DNA of 64,000 nt from Paradevosia shaoguanensis. GTDB lineage: Bacteria > Pseudomonadota > Alphaproteobacteria > Rhizobiales > Devosiaceae. The notes under the pieces are model-generated. The model worked only from the letters and a program-made list of their open reading frames with translations. It searched no databases and had not been told where the DNA came from. The position numbers and the translations under genes were made by a program. This document shows, one piece after another, positions 15,469 through 24,192 of the stretch (position 1 is the first letter of the stretch; every line of letters starts with the position of its first letter). The stretch spans positions 2,417,001 to 2,481,000 of the forward strand of contig NZ_CP068983.1 of NCBI RefSeq assembly GCF_016801025.1, written 5' to 3'.

Positions 15469-16377
15469 TTGGCAACCTTGACCCAGGATCTCGCCCGTAT
15501 CCGCGCCTTCGTGCAGGTCTTCGATGCCGGCGGCTTTTCGGCCGCGGCCCGCCAGCACGGGCGCTCCAAGGCGCTGCTCTCCAAATATGTGACCGATCTC
15601 GAGGATTATCTCGGCGTGCGGCTGATGAACCGTACGACGCGAAAGCTCTCGCTGACCGAGGCGGGCGAGGCCTATTACCGCGAGGCCAGCCAGCTTCTCC
15701 AGCAGCTCGACGATCTCGACGCCTCGATCTCCGAGCAGACCACCGAGCCGCGCGGGCTCCTGCGGGTTTCGGCGCCGCGCAATTTCGGCGAATCGACGCT
15801 GGCGCCGGCCATCTTCGCCTTCCTCGTCGATCATCCCGCGGTGACGCTCGATCTGCGGCTCGAGGATCGCTATGTCGATCTCGTCGATGAAGGGATCGAC
15901 GTGGCGCTGCGCATCTCGACCCTTACCGATTCCTCGCTCATCGCCCGCAAGATCGCCGACATGAAGGTGATGGTGGTGGCTTCGCCCAACCTCATCCGCA
16001 AGGTCGGCGTGCCCAAGGACCCCGAAGCCCTGCGGGCACTGCCCTGCATCGTGGATATCAACCTCCAGGGCCAGGCCAATTGGCGGTTCGTCGAGGATGG
16101 GCGCACGGTTTCGGTGCATGTGACGGGGCCGGTGCGGTGCAATTCCCCGCTCGTGGCGCGGCAGGCAGCGATCGCCGGCCTTGGCTTTGCCATGTTGCCG
16201 TCGTACCTCGCCGAACCGGCGATCGAGGAGGGGAAGCTCGCGGCGGTGCTCGCCGACCGCGTTCCGACGGGGCAGACCTTGCAGGCAGTCTATCCGCACC
16301 GGCGGCACCTGGCCGGCAAGGTGCGCGCGCTCATCGATCACCTGGTCAAGTGGTTCGAAATCCACCCCGTCCGCTGA
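15469..16377 (+). CDS. LysR-family transcriptional regulator
   Basis: Protein of about 302 residues. The N-terminal helix-turn-helix (residues 5-63) reads FDAGGFSAAARQHGRSKALL with the recognition segment KYVTDLEDYLGVRLMNRTTR. The substrate-binding domain begins near 90 (GLLRVSAPRNFGESTLAPAI) and belongs to the CrgA-like branch. The start is unsure: a TTG at 15469 has GGAG too close, and a TTG at 15478 would place it about 10 bases away. The target and co-inducer are unknown; the NicO gene is only 9 bases downstream on the same strand. Confidence 0.88.
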   Translation: MATLTQDLARIRAFVQVFDAGGFSAAARQHGRSKALLSKYVTDLEDYLGVRLMNRTTRKLSLTEAGEAYYREASQLLQQLDDLDASISEQTTEPRGLLRVSAPRNFGESTLAPAIFAFLVDHPAVTLDLRLEDRYVDLVDEGIDVALRISTLTDSSLIARKIADMKVMVVASPNLIRKVGVPKDPEALRALPCIVDINLQGQANWRFVEDGRTVSVHVTGPVRCNSPLVARQAAIAGLGFAMLPSYLAEPAIEEGKLAAVLADRVPTGQTLQAVYPHRRHLAGKVRALIDHLVKWFEIHPVR

Positions 16378-16386
16378 CGGGGCGGC

Positions 16387-18057
16387 GTGGAGGTTATCCT
16401 GTTCCTGCGCTCAGTCTTCCTGGCCGCCCTCGCTCTGGCGGCTAGCACCGTAACGGCCCTTGCCCATCCGCACATCTTCATCGATGCGAAGGCGAGCGTC
16501 GTATTCGATGCCGATGGGGCGGTGAGCGCCATCCACAATACCTGGACGTTCGACGAGGCGTTTTCGGCCTGGTCGGTGCAGGGGCTCGACACCAACAATG
16601 ATGGCCAGCTTTCCGAAGACGAGCTGACCGACCTCACCCACGAAAACATGAAGGGGCTCTCGGAATACGAGTTCTATACCTTTGCCGGGGAGGGCGATCT
16701 CAACCTGCGCTTCTCCGAGCTACCGGGCGCCCGCATCACCTATGACGGCAAGCAGACGACGCTCGATTTCTCGATCCGTCCCGACCAGCCCTATCGCATC
16801 AAGGACACGCTCGAACTCGCCGTCGCCGACCCCGAATATTACGTCGCCATAACCTTCGCGGATGCCAGCCGGGTGACGCTCGAAAATGCGCCGGCCGGGT
16901 GCGGCGTGACGATGGATCCGCCCAAGGAGATGGACCCGGCGCTGGCCGACGAGCTCTATGCGCTCCCTGCCGACGTCACCAAGCTGCCGCCCGAACTCGA
17001 AAAGGCGGTGCGCGGCGTGCAAGGCGCCATTCTCGTCCATTGCAATGCTACCGGCGCGTCGGCGGCTCCCGCCGCCCCGCAGACGGCGCTGGAGGCCGTG
17101 ACGCAGGTGGCGCAGGTCAAGCCCGCGCCCTTCGGCGGTCCGCCCTCCGAAAGCAATTACCTGCCGCAGGTCGGCGTCTTCAAATGGCTGGCCGATGCCC
17201 AGCGCGCCTTCTACGCCATGCTGACCTCCTCGCTCGGGCGCCTCAAGACCGACAATACGGCCTTCCTCGTCCTTGGCGGCCTGAGCTTCCTCTACGGCAT
17301 CATCCATGCCGCCGGCCCGGGACACGGCAAGGTGGTGATCGGCTCCTATCTCCTCGCCAACGAATCCCAGGTCCGCCGCGGCATTGCGCTGAGTTTTGCT
17401 TCGGCCATGCTGCAATCGGTGGTGGCGGTAGCCTTCATCCTCATCGCGGTGCTCGGCCTGCGCATGACATCACTGGCCATGAGCGATGCCGCCAACTGGA
17501 TCGTCATCGCCTCCTACGCGCTCATCATGCTGTTGGGCGCCTGGCTCATAGCGCGCAAGCTCCTGGGCTGGGGGCACGGCCATCACCATCACCATCACGC
17601 CCATGACCTTGCCGCCAAGGCGCACGAGCACTTGCATGAGGGCGAGGCCGGGCACGAGCATCATGATCATCACCATCACCACGACGATGAGCACGAGCAC
17701 GGCCATCACGAGCATTTCGTGACGCCCGATCAGCTCCGCGGCGGCTGGCGCGAGCAGCTTGGCGTGGTGCTGGCGGTAGGCATCCGCCCGTGCTCGGGGG
17801 CGCTGGTCGTGCTGGTTTTCGCGCTGAGCCAGGGATTGCTGGCCGCCGGGATATTCTCGGTGTTCCTCATGGGCATCGGTACGGCCATCACAGTGGCGAT
17901 CCTGGCGACGCTCGCGGTGACCGCCAAGGACGTCGCGCGCCGGCTCCTGGCCTCGCGCGGCGGCGTCGGTGGCAATGTGTTCTGGTGGCTGGAACTTCTC
18001 GGCGCCGTAGCGGTCTTTGCCTTCGGCGCCGTGCTGCTGGTCGCCAGCTTCTACTAG
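16387..18057 (+). CDS. DUF1007-NicO fusion, nickel/cobalt exporter
   Basis: Protein of 556 residues joining two domains often encoded separately. After a signal-like segment (FLAALALAASTVTALA), residues about 27-210 are a DUF1007 periplasmic domain (HPHIFIDAKA). It contains a textbook EF-hand loop, DTNNDGQLSEDE. From about 285 a NicO/RcnA-type transporter follows: HAAGPGHGKVVIGSYLLANE, several membrane segments, a cytoplasmic loop of about 60 residues packed with His (GHGHHHHHHAHD and HHDHHHHHDDEHEHGHHEH), then VGIRPCSGALVVLVFALSQG, the family hallmark. It should export Ni or Co, with the His loop as metal buffer or sensor; this is family knowledge. The GTG start is provisional. Confidence 0.87.
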   Translation: MEVILFLRSVFLAALALAASTVTALAHPHIFIDAKASVVFDADGAVSAIHNTWTFDEAFSAWSVQGLDTNNDGQLSEDELTDLTHENMKGLSEYEFYTFAGEGDLNLRFSELPGARITYDGKQTTLDFSIRPDQPYRIKDTLELAVADPEYYVAITFADASRVTLENAPAGCGVTMDPPKEMDPALADELYALPADVTKLPPELEKAVRGVQGAILVHCNATGASAAPAAPQTALEAVTQVAQVKPAPFGGPPSESNYLPQVGVFKWLADAQRAFYAMLTSSLGRLKTDNTAFLVLGGLSFLYGIIHAAGPGHGKVVIGSYLLANESQVRRGIALSFASAMLQSVVAVAFILIAVLGLRMTSLAMSDAANWIVIASYALIMLLGAWLIARKLLGWGHGHHHHHHAHDLAAKAHEHLHEGEAGHEHHDHHHHHDDEHEHGHHEHFVTPDQLRGGWREQLGVVLAVGIRPCSGALVVLVFALSQGLLAAGIFSVFLMGIGTAITVAILATLAVTAKDVARRLLASRGGVGGNVFWWLELLGAVAVFAFGAVLLVASFY

Positions 18058-18075
18058 CCAAGATCGTGCCCATCG

Positions 18076-18189
18076 CCCTCTCCCCTTGAGGGAGAGGGTG
18101 CCCGGAGGGCGGGTGAGGGGTTCTTGCCAGCATCGCCGACCCCTCATCCGACGGCTTCGCAGCCACCTTCTCCCTCAAGGGGAGAAGGG
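18076..18189 (+). repeat. REP-like hairpin element, copy 4 (full)
   Basis: The same two facing hairpins as copies 2 and 3. The flank GATCGTGCCC here lies on its left side, the reverse of copies 2 and 3. It lies between two converging genes. Confidence 0.85.
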
Positions 18190-18196
18190 CAGGGGC

Positions 18197-18994
18197 TTAC
18201 TTCCCGATCCGCTCGATCAGCGCCATCGCGGCGGCAGGGTTGCGCTCCTTGAAGCCGCTGATCACGTAGAGATAGACGTCCCGATCGGCCGTCTTCGCCT
18301 TGTCCGGCGAGCCATATTCCAGCCCATCGGGGCTGCCGCCGGCTGCCCATTCCCGGGCGCGCTCGGCCCAGGCATCGAGCGCCGCCGGTGAGTACCCCAG
18401 CTCCTCGTTCTCGCTCGTCCCCATGATGCGCACATAGACGAAGGGCGCGGTCACGTCGGCGATCTGCGGATAGTCGCTGTCGGCATCGAGGATTACCCCA
18501 ACATTGTATTCGCGCGCCATGGCGATGAATTCGGGCACGCGGAAGCTCGGGTGGCGCACTTCGACGGCATGCTGGAGCGTGCGGCCTTCATGCGTCTTGG
18601 GCAGCAGCTTGAGGAAGGCTTCGAAATCCTCGGGGTCGAATTTCTTGGTGCCGGCCATCTGCCAGTTGATGGGGCCGAGCTTGTCCTTGAGCATGAGGAT
18701 GCCGCTCGAAATGAAGCGCTCCACCGATTCACCGGCCTCGGCCAGCACGCGCCGGTTGGTCGAATAGCGCGTGCCCTTGAGCGTGAAGACGAAGTCGTCG
18801 GGCGTCTCGTCGTGCCACTTGGCGAAGCTTTCCGGCTTCTGCGAGCCGTAGAAGGTGCCGTTGATCTCGATCGAGCTCAGCTTGCCGCCCGCATATTCGA
18901 GCTCGCGCTTCTGCGTCAGGCCTTCGGGGTAGAAGGTGCCGCGCCAGGGTTCGTAGGTCCAGCCGCCGACACCGATGCGAATCTTGCCCGCCAT
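18197..18994 (-). CDS. DUF72 (YecE-like) protein
   Basis: Protein of 265 residues with the YecE TIM-barrel-like fold. Motifs are IRIGVGGWTYEPWRGTFYP, then SIEINGTFYGSQ and FVFTLKGTRYSTN, followed by HAVEVRHPSFRV and FVYVRIMGTSE with the late VYLYVISGFKERNP. The function of the family is not settled. An AGGAGG ribosome site fixes the start. It is divergent from ligD with a 106-base gap, so it may share a promoter region with the repair operon. Confidence 0.9.
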   Translation of the reverse strand: MAGKIRIGVGGWTYEPWRGTFYPEGLTQKRELEYAGGKLSSIEINGTFYGSQKPESFAKWHDETPDDFVFTLKGTRYSTNRRVLAEAGESVERFISSGILMLKDKLGPINWQMAGTKKFDPEDFEAFLKLLPKTHEGRTLQHAVEVRHPSFRVPEFIAMAREYNVGVILDADSDYPQIADVTAPFVYVRIMGTSENEELGYSPAALDAWAERAREWAAGGSPDGLEYGSPDKAKTADRDVYLYVISGFKERNPAAAMALIERIGK

Positions 18995-19100
18995 TTTGCG
19001 CCTCCTCGTTGTGCCTGAAGAGGTTAGCCGAGTTCGGCCCGATACGCAGCCCGCTTTTGCCGCGATTGCGTGGCGGGCGCGGCAATGCTTAGCTCCTCCC

Positions 19101-21545
19101 ATGGCGCAACTCACCACCTATCGCGGCAAGCGCGATTTTTCGCGAACTCCCGAGCCCGAAGGGCGCGTCGATGGCGGGGAGGGCAACCGCTTCGTCGTGC
19201 ACAAGCACGGCGCGACCTCGCTGCACTACGACCTGCGGCTCGAAATGGATGGCGTCCTCAAGAGCTGGGCCGTGCCCAAGGGGCCTTCGCTCAATCCGGA
19301 CGACAAGCGGCTCGCCATCCAGACCGAGGACCATCCGCTCGACTATATCGACTTCGAGGGCGTGATCCCGGAAGGCGAATATGGCGGCGGGCCGATGATC
19401 GTCTGGGATGCCGGCACCTGGGCGCCGATGGGCGATCTCGAGGAGAGTTTCCGGAGCGGCGATTTCAAGTTTCGTCTCGCGGGTGAAAAGCTCAAGGGCG
19501 GCTGGATGCTCAAGCGCCTCAAGCCCAAGCCGGGAGAGGACAAGGTCAACTGGCTCTTCTTCAAGGAGCACGATCCGGCCGCCTCCACGACCGAGAACAT
19601 CCTCGAAAGCCGGCCGGAAAGCGTCAAGTCGGGCCTCACCATCGAGCAATTGCAGCCGGCTCCGCAAAAGCCGCGCAAGCCGGTCAAGCTTGAGCCGGGC
19701 AAGCTCAAGGGCGCGCGCGAAATGCCGATGCCCGACAAGATCCAGCCCCAGCTCGCCACCGCCACGGCGGATCCGCCGCCCATTCCGGGCGACAGGACGC
19801 CCTGGCTGCACGAGATCAAGTTCGATGGTTACCGCACCATTGCCTTCATCGAGGACCGGCAGGCACGTCTCATCACCCGCTCGGGGCTGGACTGGAGCGA
19901 TCGCTACAAGCGCCTCACCAATACCTTCGCGCAGGTGCCGTGCCGGCAGGCGATCATCGATGGCGAGGTCGTGGTGGTCGACAACCAGGGCGTCACCACT
20001 TTCGCCGCGCTCCAAGATGCGCTGGCCGAAAGCCGCAGCCACGACCTCACCTTCTTTGCCTTCGATCTCCTCTATCTGGACGGCTACGACCTGCAGAACG
20101 TGGCGCTGCGCGACCGCAAGGACTTGCTGCGCGATCTCCTTGCGCCCATCGTCAGCAGCAAGTCGGCCATCCAGTACAGCGACCATGTCGAGGGCGAGGG
20201 CAGCGATCTGCTCGGGCTTGTCACCGAAAAGCACCTCGAAGGCATCGTCTCCAAGCGAGCCGATGCCCGCTACGAGCAGACCCGCTCGACGACCTGGCTC
20301 AAGACCAAGGCGCGTCGCGCCGAGGATTTCGTCATTGTCGGCTATACGCGCTCGGAAGCTGCGGGCGGGCTGGGCGCGCTGGGGCTCGGCGAATGGGTCG
20401 ATGGCACGCTCGAATATCGCGGCAAGGTCGGCACGGGCTTCGATGCCCCCACGCTCGACCTCCTGCTGTCGCGCCTGCAACCGATCGAACTCGAACGCGC
20501 GCCGCTGCCGCGGGCGCCCAAGGAGCTGGTCTATGTCGAGCCGGTCTATTCGGCGCGTATCCACTATGCCAACCGCACCAATGACGGCAGCCTGCGGCAC
20601 GCGGTCTACAAGGGCCTCATCGAGCCCGAGCGCCCCACCAACCGGCCCGAGCGCAGGCGGCTGATCTCGGATGCCGACCTCGCCTCCGTCTCGATCACCA
20701 ATCCGACGCGGCGCCTCTTCGGCGATGATGGCCCGACCAAGCTCGACCTCGCCGTCTATTACGGCCTCGTCGGCGATTTCATGCTGCCCCATCTTTTCGG
20801 TCGGCCCGTGACGCTGGTGCGCAGTCCTTCAGGCAAGGCCGATGACATCTTCTACCAGCGGCACCCGTTCTCGGGCATGCCCAAATCCGTGGGCGTCTTC
20901 GACGCCGTCAACTCGGACAGCGAGGCGCGGCAATATCTGAGCGTGGAGGACCCCAAGGGCTATCTCGCGCTCGCCCAGTTCGGCGTCATCGAGTTCCACA
21001 CCTGGGGCTGCCATCACGCCGATCTCGAAAGGCCCGACCGTATCGTGTTCGATCTCGATCCGGGCGAGGGCATCACCTGGCGCAACATCGTTGCCGGGGC
21101 GCGGCGCGTACGCGGGGCGCTGGAGGGCATCGGGCTCAATGCCTTCGTCAAGACCTCGGGCGGCAAGGGGCTGCATGTCGTCGTGCCGATCAAGCCGCAT
21201 CATGACTGGAAGGCGATCCACAAGGCGACCGGCGCCATGGCCCAGGCGATCGCGGCGGGAGACCGCGATACCTTCATCGCCAATATGAGCCGGGAGAAGC
21301 GCAAGAACCGCATCTTCATCGACTTTCACCGCAATGCGCGCGGCGCCACGGCCGCTGCACCCTATAGCCTGCGTGCCCGCCCGGGATTGCCGGCTTCAAC
21401 TCCCCTTAACTGGAACCAGCTGGAGTCCATCGACGCCCCGGAAGATTTGAATTATTCTTCTTTGCCTCAAATCCTCAACAGTTCCGGGGATCCCTGGGCC
21501 GAAATCGATGAATACGCGTCCGATCTGCAAGCGGTCGGTCCTTAG
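19101..21545 (+). CDS. ligD: Multifunctional DNA ligase D (PE-Lig-Pol), copy 1
   Basis: Protein of 814 residues for non-homologous end joining. Domains in order are: 3'-phosphoesterase (about 25-185), with KHGATSLHYDLRLE and EDHPLDY carrying the expected His, Asp, Arg and Tyr; ATP-dependent ligase (about 215-520), with the nucleotidyl Lys in EIKFDGYR, IDGEVVV and LEGIVSKRADARYEQ; and primase-polymerase (about 545-810), with FDLDPGEG holding the catalytic Asp pair, TSGGKGLHVVVPI, and a late RIFIDFHRNARGATAAAPYS. All key residues are present. It starts an operon continuing into ku 32 bases later. The promoter was not recognised, and no EcfG-type box was seen, unlike copy 2. Confidence 0.95.
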   Translation: MAQLTTYRGKRDFSRTPEPEGRVDGGEGNRFVVHKHGATSLHYDLRLEMDGVLKSWAVPKGPSLNPDDKRLAIQTEDHPLDYIDFEGVIPEGEYGGGPMIVWDAGTWAPMGDLEESFRSGDFKFRLAGEKLKGGWMLKRLKPKPGEDKVNWLFFKEHDPAASTTENILESRPESVKSGLTIEQLQPAPQKPRKPVKLEPGKLKGAREMPMPDKIQPQLATATADPPPIPGDRTPWLHEIKFDGYRTIAFIEDRQARLITRSGLDWSDRYKRLTNTFAQVPCRQAIIDGEVVVVDNQGVTTFAALQDALAESRSHDLTFFAFDLLYLDGYDLQNVALRDRKDLLRDLLAPIVSSKSAIQYSDHVEGEGSDLLGLVTEKHLEGIVSKRADARYEQTRSTTWLKTKARRAEDFVIVGYTRSEAAGGLGALGLGEWVDGTLEYRGKVGTGFDAPTLDLLLSRLQPIELERAPLPRAPKELVYVEPVYSARIHYANRTNDGSLRHAVYKGLIEPERPTNRPERRRLISDADLASVSITNPTRRLFGDDGPTKLDLAVYYGLVGDFMLPHLFGRPVTLVRSPSGKADDIFYQRHPFSGMPKSVGVFDAVNSDSEARQYLSVEDPKGYLALAQFGVIEFHTWGCHHADLERPDRIVFDLDPGEGITWRNIVAGARRVRGALEGIGLNAFVKTSGGKGLHVVVPIKPHHDWKAIHKATGAMAQAIAAGDRDTFIANMSREKRKNRIFIDFHRNARGATAAAPYSLRARPGLPASTPLNWNQLESIDAPEDLNYSSLPQILNSSGDPWAEIDEYASDLQAVGP

Positions 21546-21577
21546 CCAGTTCTTTGTGTATCGCGTAGGAGACAAGT

Positions 21578-22465
21578 ATGGCGCCGCGTTCTTCCTGGAA
21601 GGGATATCTCAAGCTTTCGCTCGTCACCTGCCCGGTGCGCCTCTATCCGGCGACCAGCACGAGCGAGCGCATCACCTTCAACCAGCTCCACAAGGATACG
21701 CATAACCGGATCAACATGAAGCCGGTCGATCCTGAGCTCGGGCTCGTCGAGCGCTCGGACCTGGTCAAGGGCTACCAGTACGAGGAAAACCAGTACGTCA
21801 TCATCGACGACAAGGACCTCGAAGCGGTCAAGATCGAGTCCAGCCACACCATGAACATCGAGGCGTTCGTGGATGAGGACAGCGTCGATGTCGTCTATCT
21901 CGATGCGCCCTATTACCTCGCGCCCGATGGGGCGATGGCCGAGGAAACCTTCATCGTCCTGCGCGAAGCGCTGCGCCAGTCGGGCAAGCTCGCCATCGCG
22001 CGTCTCGTGCTCTCCAGCCGCGAGCGCGTCATCACCATTTCCGCGCGCGACAAGGGCATGTTCGTCTCCGTGCTGCGCAATCCGAGCGAAGTGCGCGCCA
22101 CTGCCGAATATTTCAAGGACATCCCGGATTCCGCGGCCGACCCGGAAATGCTGGCGCTCGCCCTGCAGCTGGTCAAGCAGAAGGAAACCGAGTTCGACGC
22201 GTCCGACTATGAAGACCGGTACGAGACGGCCCTGATGTCGATGATCAGGGAGAAGCTCAAGGGTCACAAGCCGATCATCGCCGAGGCGCCCGAGCGCGGC
22301 AACGTCATCAATCTCATGGATGCCCTCAAGGCCAGCCTCTCGCAGAGCAAGCCGCCCGCCGAGAGCAAGCCCAAGGAAGAGGCTGCCGCCACCAAGACGC
22401 GCAGCAAGGCCGCTGCCGCCAAGGCGGAGCCGGTCGCCAAGCCCGCAGCCAAGAAGAAAGCCTGA
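21578..22465 (+). CDS. ku: Ku end-binding protein, copy 1
   Basis: Protein of 295 residues that forms a dimeric ring on DNA ends and recruits LigD. The N-terminus WKGYLKLSLVTCPVRLYPAT, the motif YQYEENQYVIIDDKDLEAVK and the core strand around DAPYYLAPD are typical of bacterial Ku. After about residue 235 comes a long Lys/Ala/Pro-rich tail (KPPAESKPKEEAAATK and on to PAAKKKA). In other bacteria such tails help DNA threading and LigD binding. A TAGGAG ribosome site precedes the ATG. It lies between ligD and the BRCT protein gene, which starts 6 bases after its stop. Confidence 0.95.
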   Translation: MAPRSSWKGYLKLSLVTCPVRLYPATSTSERITFNQLHKDTHNRINMKPVDPELGLVERSDLVKGYQYEENQYVIIDDKDLEAVKIESSHTMNIEAFVDEDSVDVVYLDAPYYLAPDGAMAEETFIVLREALRQSGKLAIARLVLSSRERVITISARDKGMFVSVLRNPSEVRATAEYFKDIPDSAADPEMLALALQLVKQKETEFDASDYEDRYETALMSMIREKLKGHKPIIAEAPERGNVINLMDALKASLSQSKPPAESKPKEEAAATKTRSKAAAAKAEPVAKPAAKKKA

Positions 22466-22471
22466 CGCCGC

Positions 22472-23554
22472 ATGGTCTTTGAAGGCGCTACCTTCGGCAT
22501 CCTCGGGGCCCCGCTGGCCTTTCCGAGGCGGCTTGCGGTGCGCGAGGTCGAGCGGCGCGGCGGCATCGTCCGGCGCGGCCTGACCCGGCAGACGACCCAT
22601 GTGCTTTTCGGGCGCAGGCTGCTCGGTCGCACCGACGCCGAGATCGAGGCGCTTTACGATGCAGCCGCGGCTTCGGGCGCCGAGCTCATGAGCGAAGCCG
22701 GCTTCCGCCGACGGCTCGGGGCGCTGCGCAAGGAGCAGGATGCGCAGCTTTCGCGCCAGTCGATCATCGAGCAGTCGCGACTGGATCCGCGCGCCTTCGA
22801 CCTCCTCGTCCTGTTCGATGCCTACGAGCACAGTGCCGAGCCCTTTTCCTTCCGCGACCTGATCCTTGCCAGGAAATATGCCAGCCTCCTGCAATCGGGC
22901 GCCGGATGGGGCGCGATTGCGCGCTCCGTGCATCTGGCCGGCAAGGTCTCCTCGCTCACCGCCGTCTCGCTCCATGCCGAGGACGAGGACACGATCTATC
23001 GGCGCGAGGGCGAGCATCTGGCCAAGCTCGACGGCCAGCGCTTCTTCGCGCTCGAGGACGCCGAGGACGACGCCGACGAATTGTTCGAGTTCGCCGAAGC
23101 GGCCGAACATCAGGGCGAATTCGCCCGGGCGGCGACGCTCTATTCGCAATATCTCTCGATGGAGCCGGCCGATTCCGTCGCCGCCTTCAACCGTGCCAAC
23201 GTGCTGCGCAAGGCGGGGGAGGCCGAGGAGGCCACCCATTCCTATGCGCTGGCCATCAAGCTCGATCCCAAATTCGTCGAGGCCTGGTTCAACCTGGGCT
23301 CGCTGTGGAAGGATCGCGGGCAGGCGAACCTTGCCCGCCAGCACCTCCAGCGCGCCATCGAGATCGACCCGGATTATGCCGACCCGATCTACAACCTCGC
23401 CGCCCTGGCCTTCGAACAGGAGGACTTGGCCGAGGCCCGCGCGCTCTGGTCGCGCTATGTGGCGATGGACCCGGATTCCCTCTGGGGCAAGCGGGCGGCG
23501 CGCGGCATCTTCCTCATTGACATGACGCTTTCGGCCGAAGGCAAGATCGCATGA
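22472..23554 (+). CDS. BRCT-HTH-TPR protein, putative end-joining accessory factor
   Basis: Protein of 360 residues. Residues about 3-86 read as a BRCT domain: FPRRLAVREVERRGGIVRRG, then QTTHVLFGRRLLG and ending GAELMSEAGFRRRLG, like the ligase LigA BRCT. Residues about 115-160 (FSFRDLILARKYASLLQSGA) look like a MerR-type helix-turn-helix. From about 205 to 320 there are three or more TPR units (AATLYSQYLSMEPADSVAAF, AWFNLGSLWKDRGQANLARQ, YNLAALAFEQEDLAEARALW). It lies 6 bases after ku and overlaps the next gene by 4 (ATGA). BRCT domains bind phosphopeptides or repair partners; eukaryotic ligase IV also uses BRCT domains in end joining. A role as repair scaffold is inferred from domains and operon. 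Confidence 0.82.
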   Translation: MVFEGATFGILGAPLAFPRRLAVREVERRGGIVRRGLTRQTTHVLFGRRLLGRTDAEIEALYDAAAASGAELMSEAGFRRRLGALRKEQDAQLSRQSIIEQSRLDPRAFDLLVLFDAYEHSAEPFSFRDLILARKYASLLQSGAGWGAIARSVHLAGKVSSLTAVSLHAEDEDTIYRREGEHLAKLDGQRFFALEDAEDDADELFEFAEAAEHQGEFARAATLYSQYLSMEPADSVAAFNRANVLRKAGEAEEATHSYALAIKLDPKFVEAWFNLGSLWKDRGQANLARQHLQRAIEIDPDYADPIYNLAALAFEQEDLAEARALWSRYVAMDPDSLWGKRAARGIFLIDMTLSAEGKIA

Positions 23555-24192
23555 CCGAATTCCTCTTCGATGGGCCGGAAGACGCCCCGGTGACGATCCT
23601 TCTTGCCCACGGCGCCGGCGCGCCGATGGATTCGGGCTCGATGAACGCCGCCGCTGCCGCGCTGGCTGCGGCAGGCCTGCGCGTCGCGCGCTTCGAATTC
23701 GGCTACATGGCCAGCCGCCGCACGCCGGCCGGCTCCAGGCCGCCGCCGAAGGCCGAGCTGGTCATGCCCGAATACGAGGCGGCCATTGTCGCGCTCGGCG
23801 CCCGGACGCCGCTCGTCATCGGCGGCAAGTCGATGGGTGGGCGCGTGGCCTCAATGATTGCCGACAAGATGCTGGCCGAGGGCAGGATCGCCGGGCTCCT
23901 CTGTCTCGGCTATCCCTTCCACCCGCCGGGCAAGCCCGAACAGCTGCGAACCAGGCACCTCGTCGGCCTCAAGACCCCGGCCCTCATAGTCCAGGGGACG
24001 CGCGATCAGTTCGGTACGCGCGAGGAGGTCGAGACTTATGAGCTCTCGCCCGCCATCCGCATCCTCTGGCTCGAAGACGGCGACCACGATCTAAAGCCGC
24101 GCAAGACGCTCTCCGGCTTTTCGGCCGATGACCACATGAAGACCATGGCGCAAGCGGTCGCCGATTGGTCCAAAACCCTCGCGGGCGCATGA
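23551..24192 (+). CDS. KANL3/Tex30-type alpha/beta hydrolase
   Basis: Protein of 213 residues. It has a compact alpha/beta hydrolase fold: TILLAHGAGAPMDSGSMN (oxyanion region), nucleophile elbow GGKSMGGRVAS with the Ser, acid loop QGTRDQFGTREE, and the catalytic His in LEDGDHDLKPRK. The family (bacterial relatives of Tex30 and KANSL3) has no agreed substrate. Its start codon overlaps the TPR gene stop, and its stop overlaps the exonuclease start, so it is translated as part of the repair operon. Why a hydrolase sits there is unexplained. Confidence 0.88.
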   Translation: MTEFLFDGPEDAPVTILLAHGAGAPMDSGSMNAAAAALAAAGLRVARFEFGYMASRRTPAGSRPPPKAELVMPEYEAAIVALGARTPLVIGGKSMGGRVASMIADKMLAEGRIAGLLCLGYPFHPPGKPEQLRTRHLVGLKTPALIVQGTRDQFGTREEVETYELSPAIRILWLEDGDHDLKPRKTLSGFSADDHMKTMAQAVADWSKTLAGA

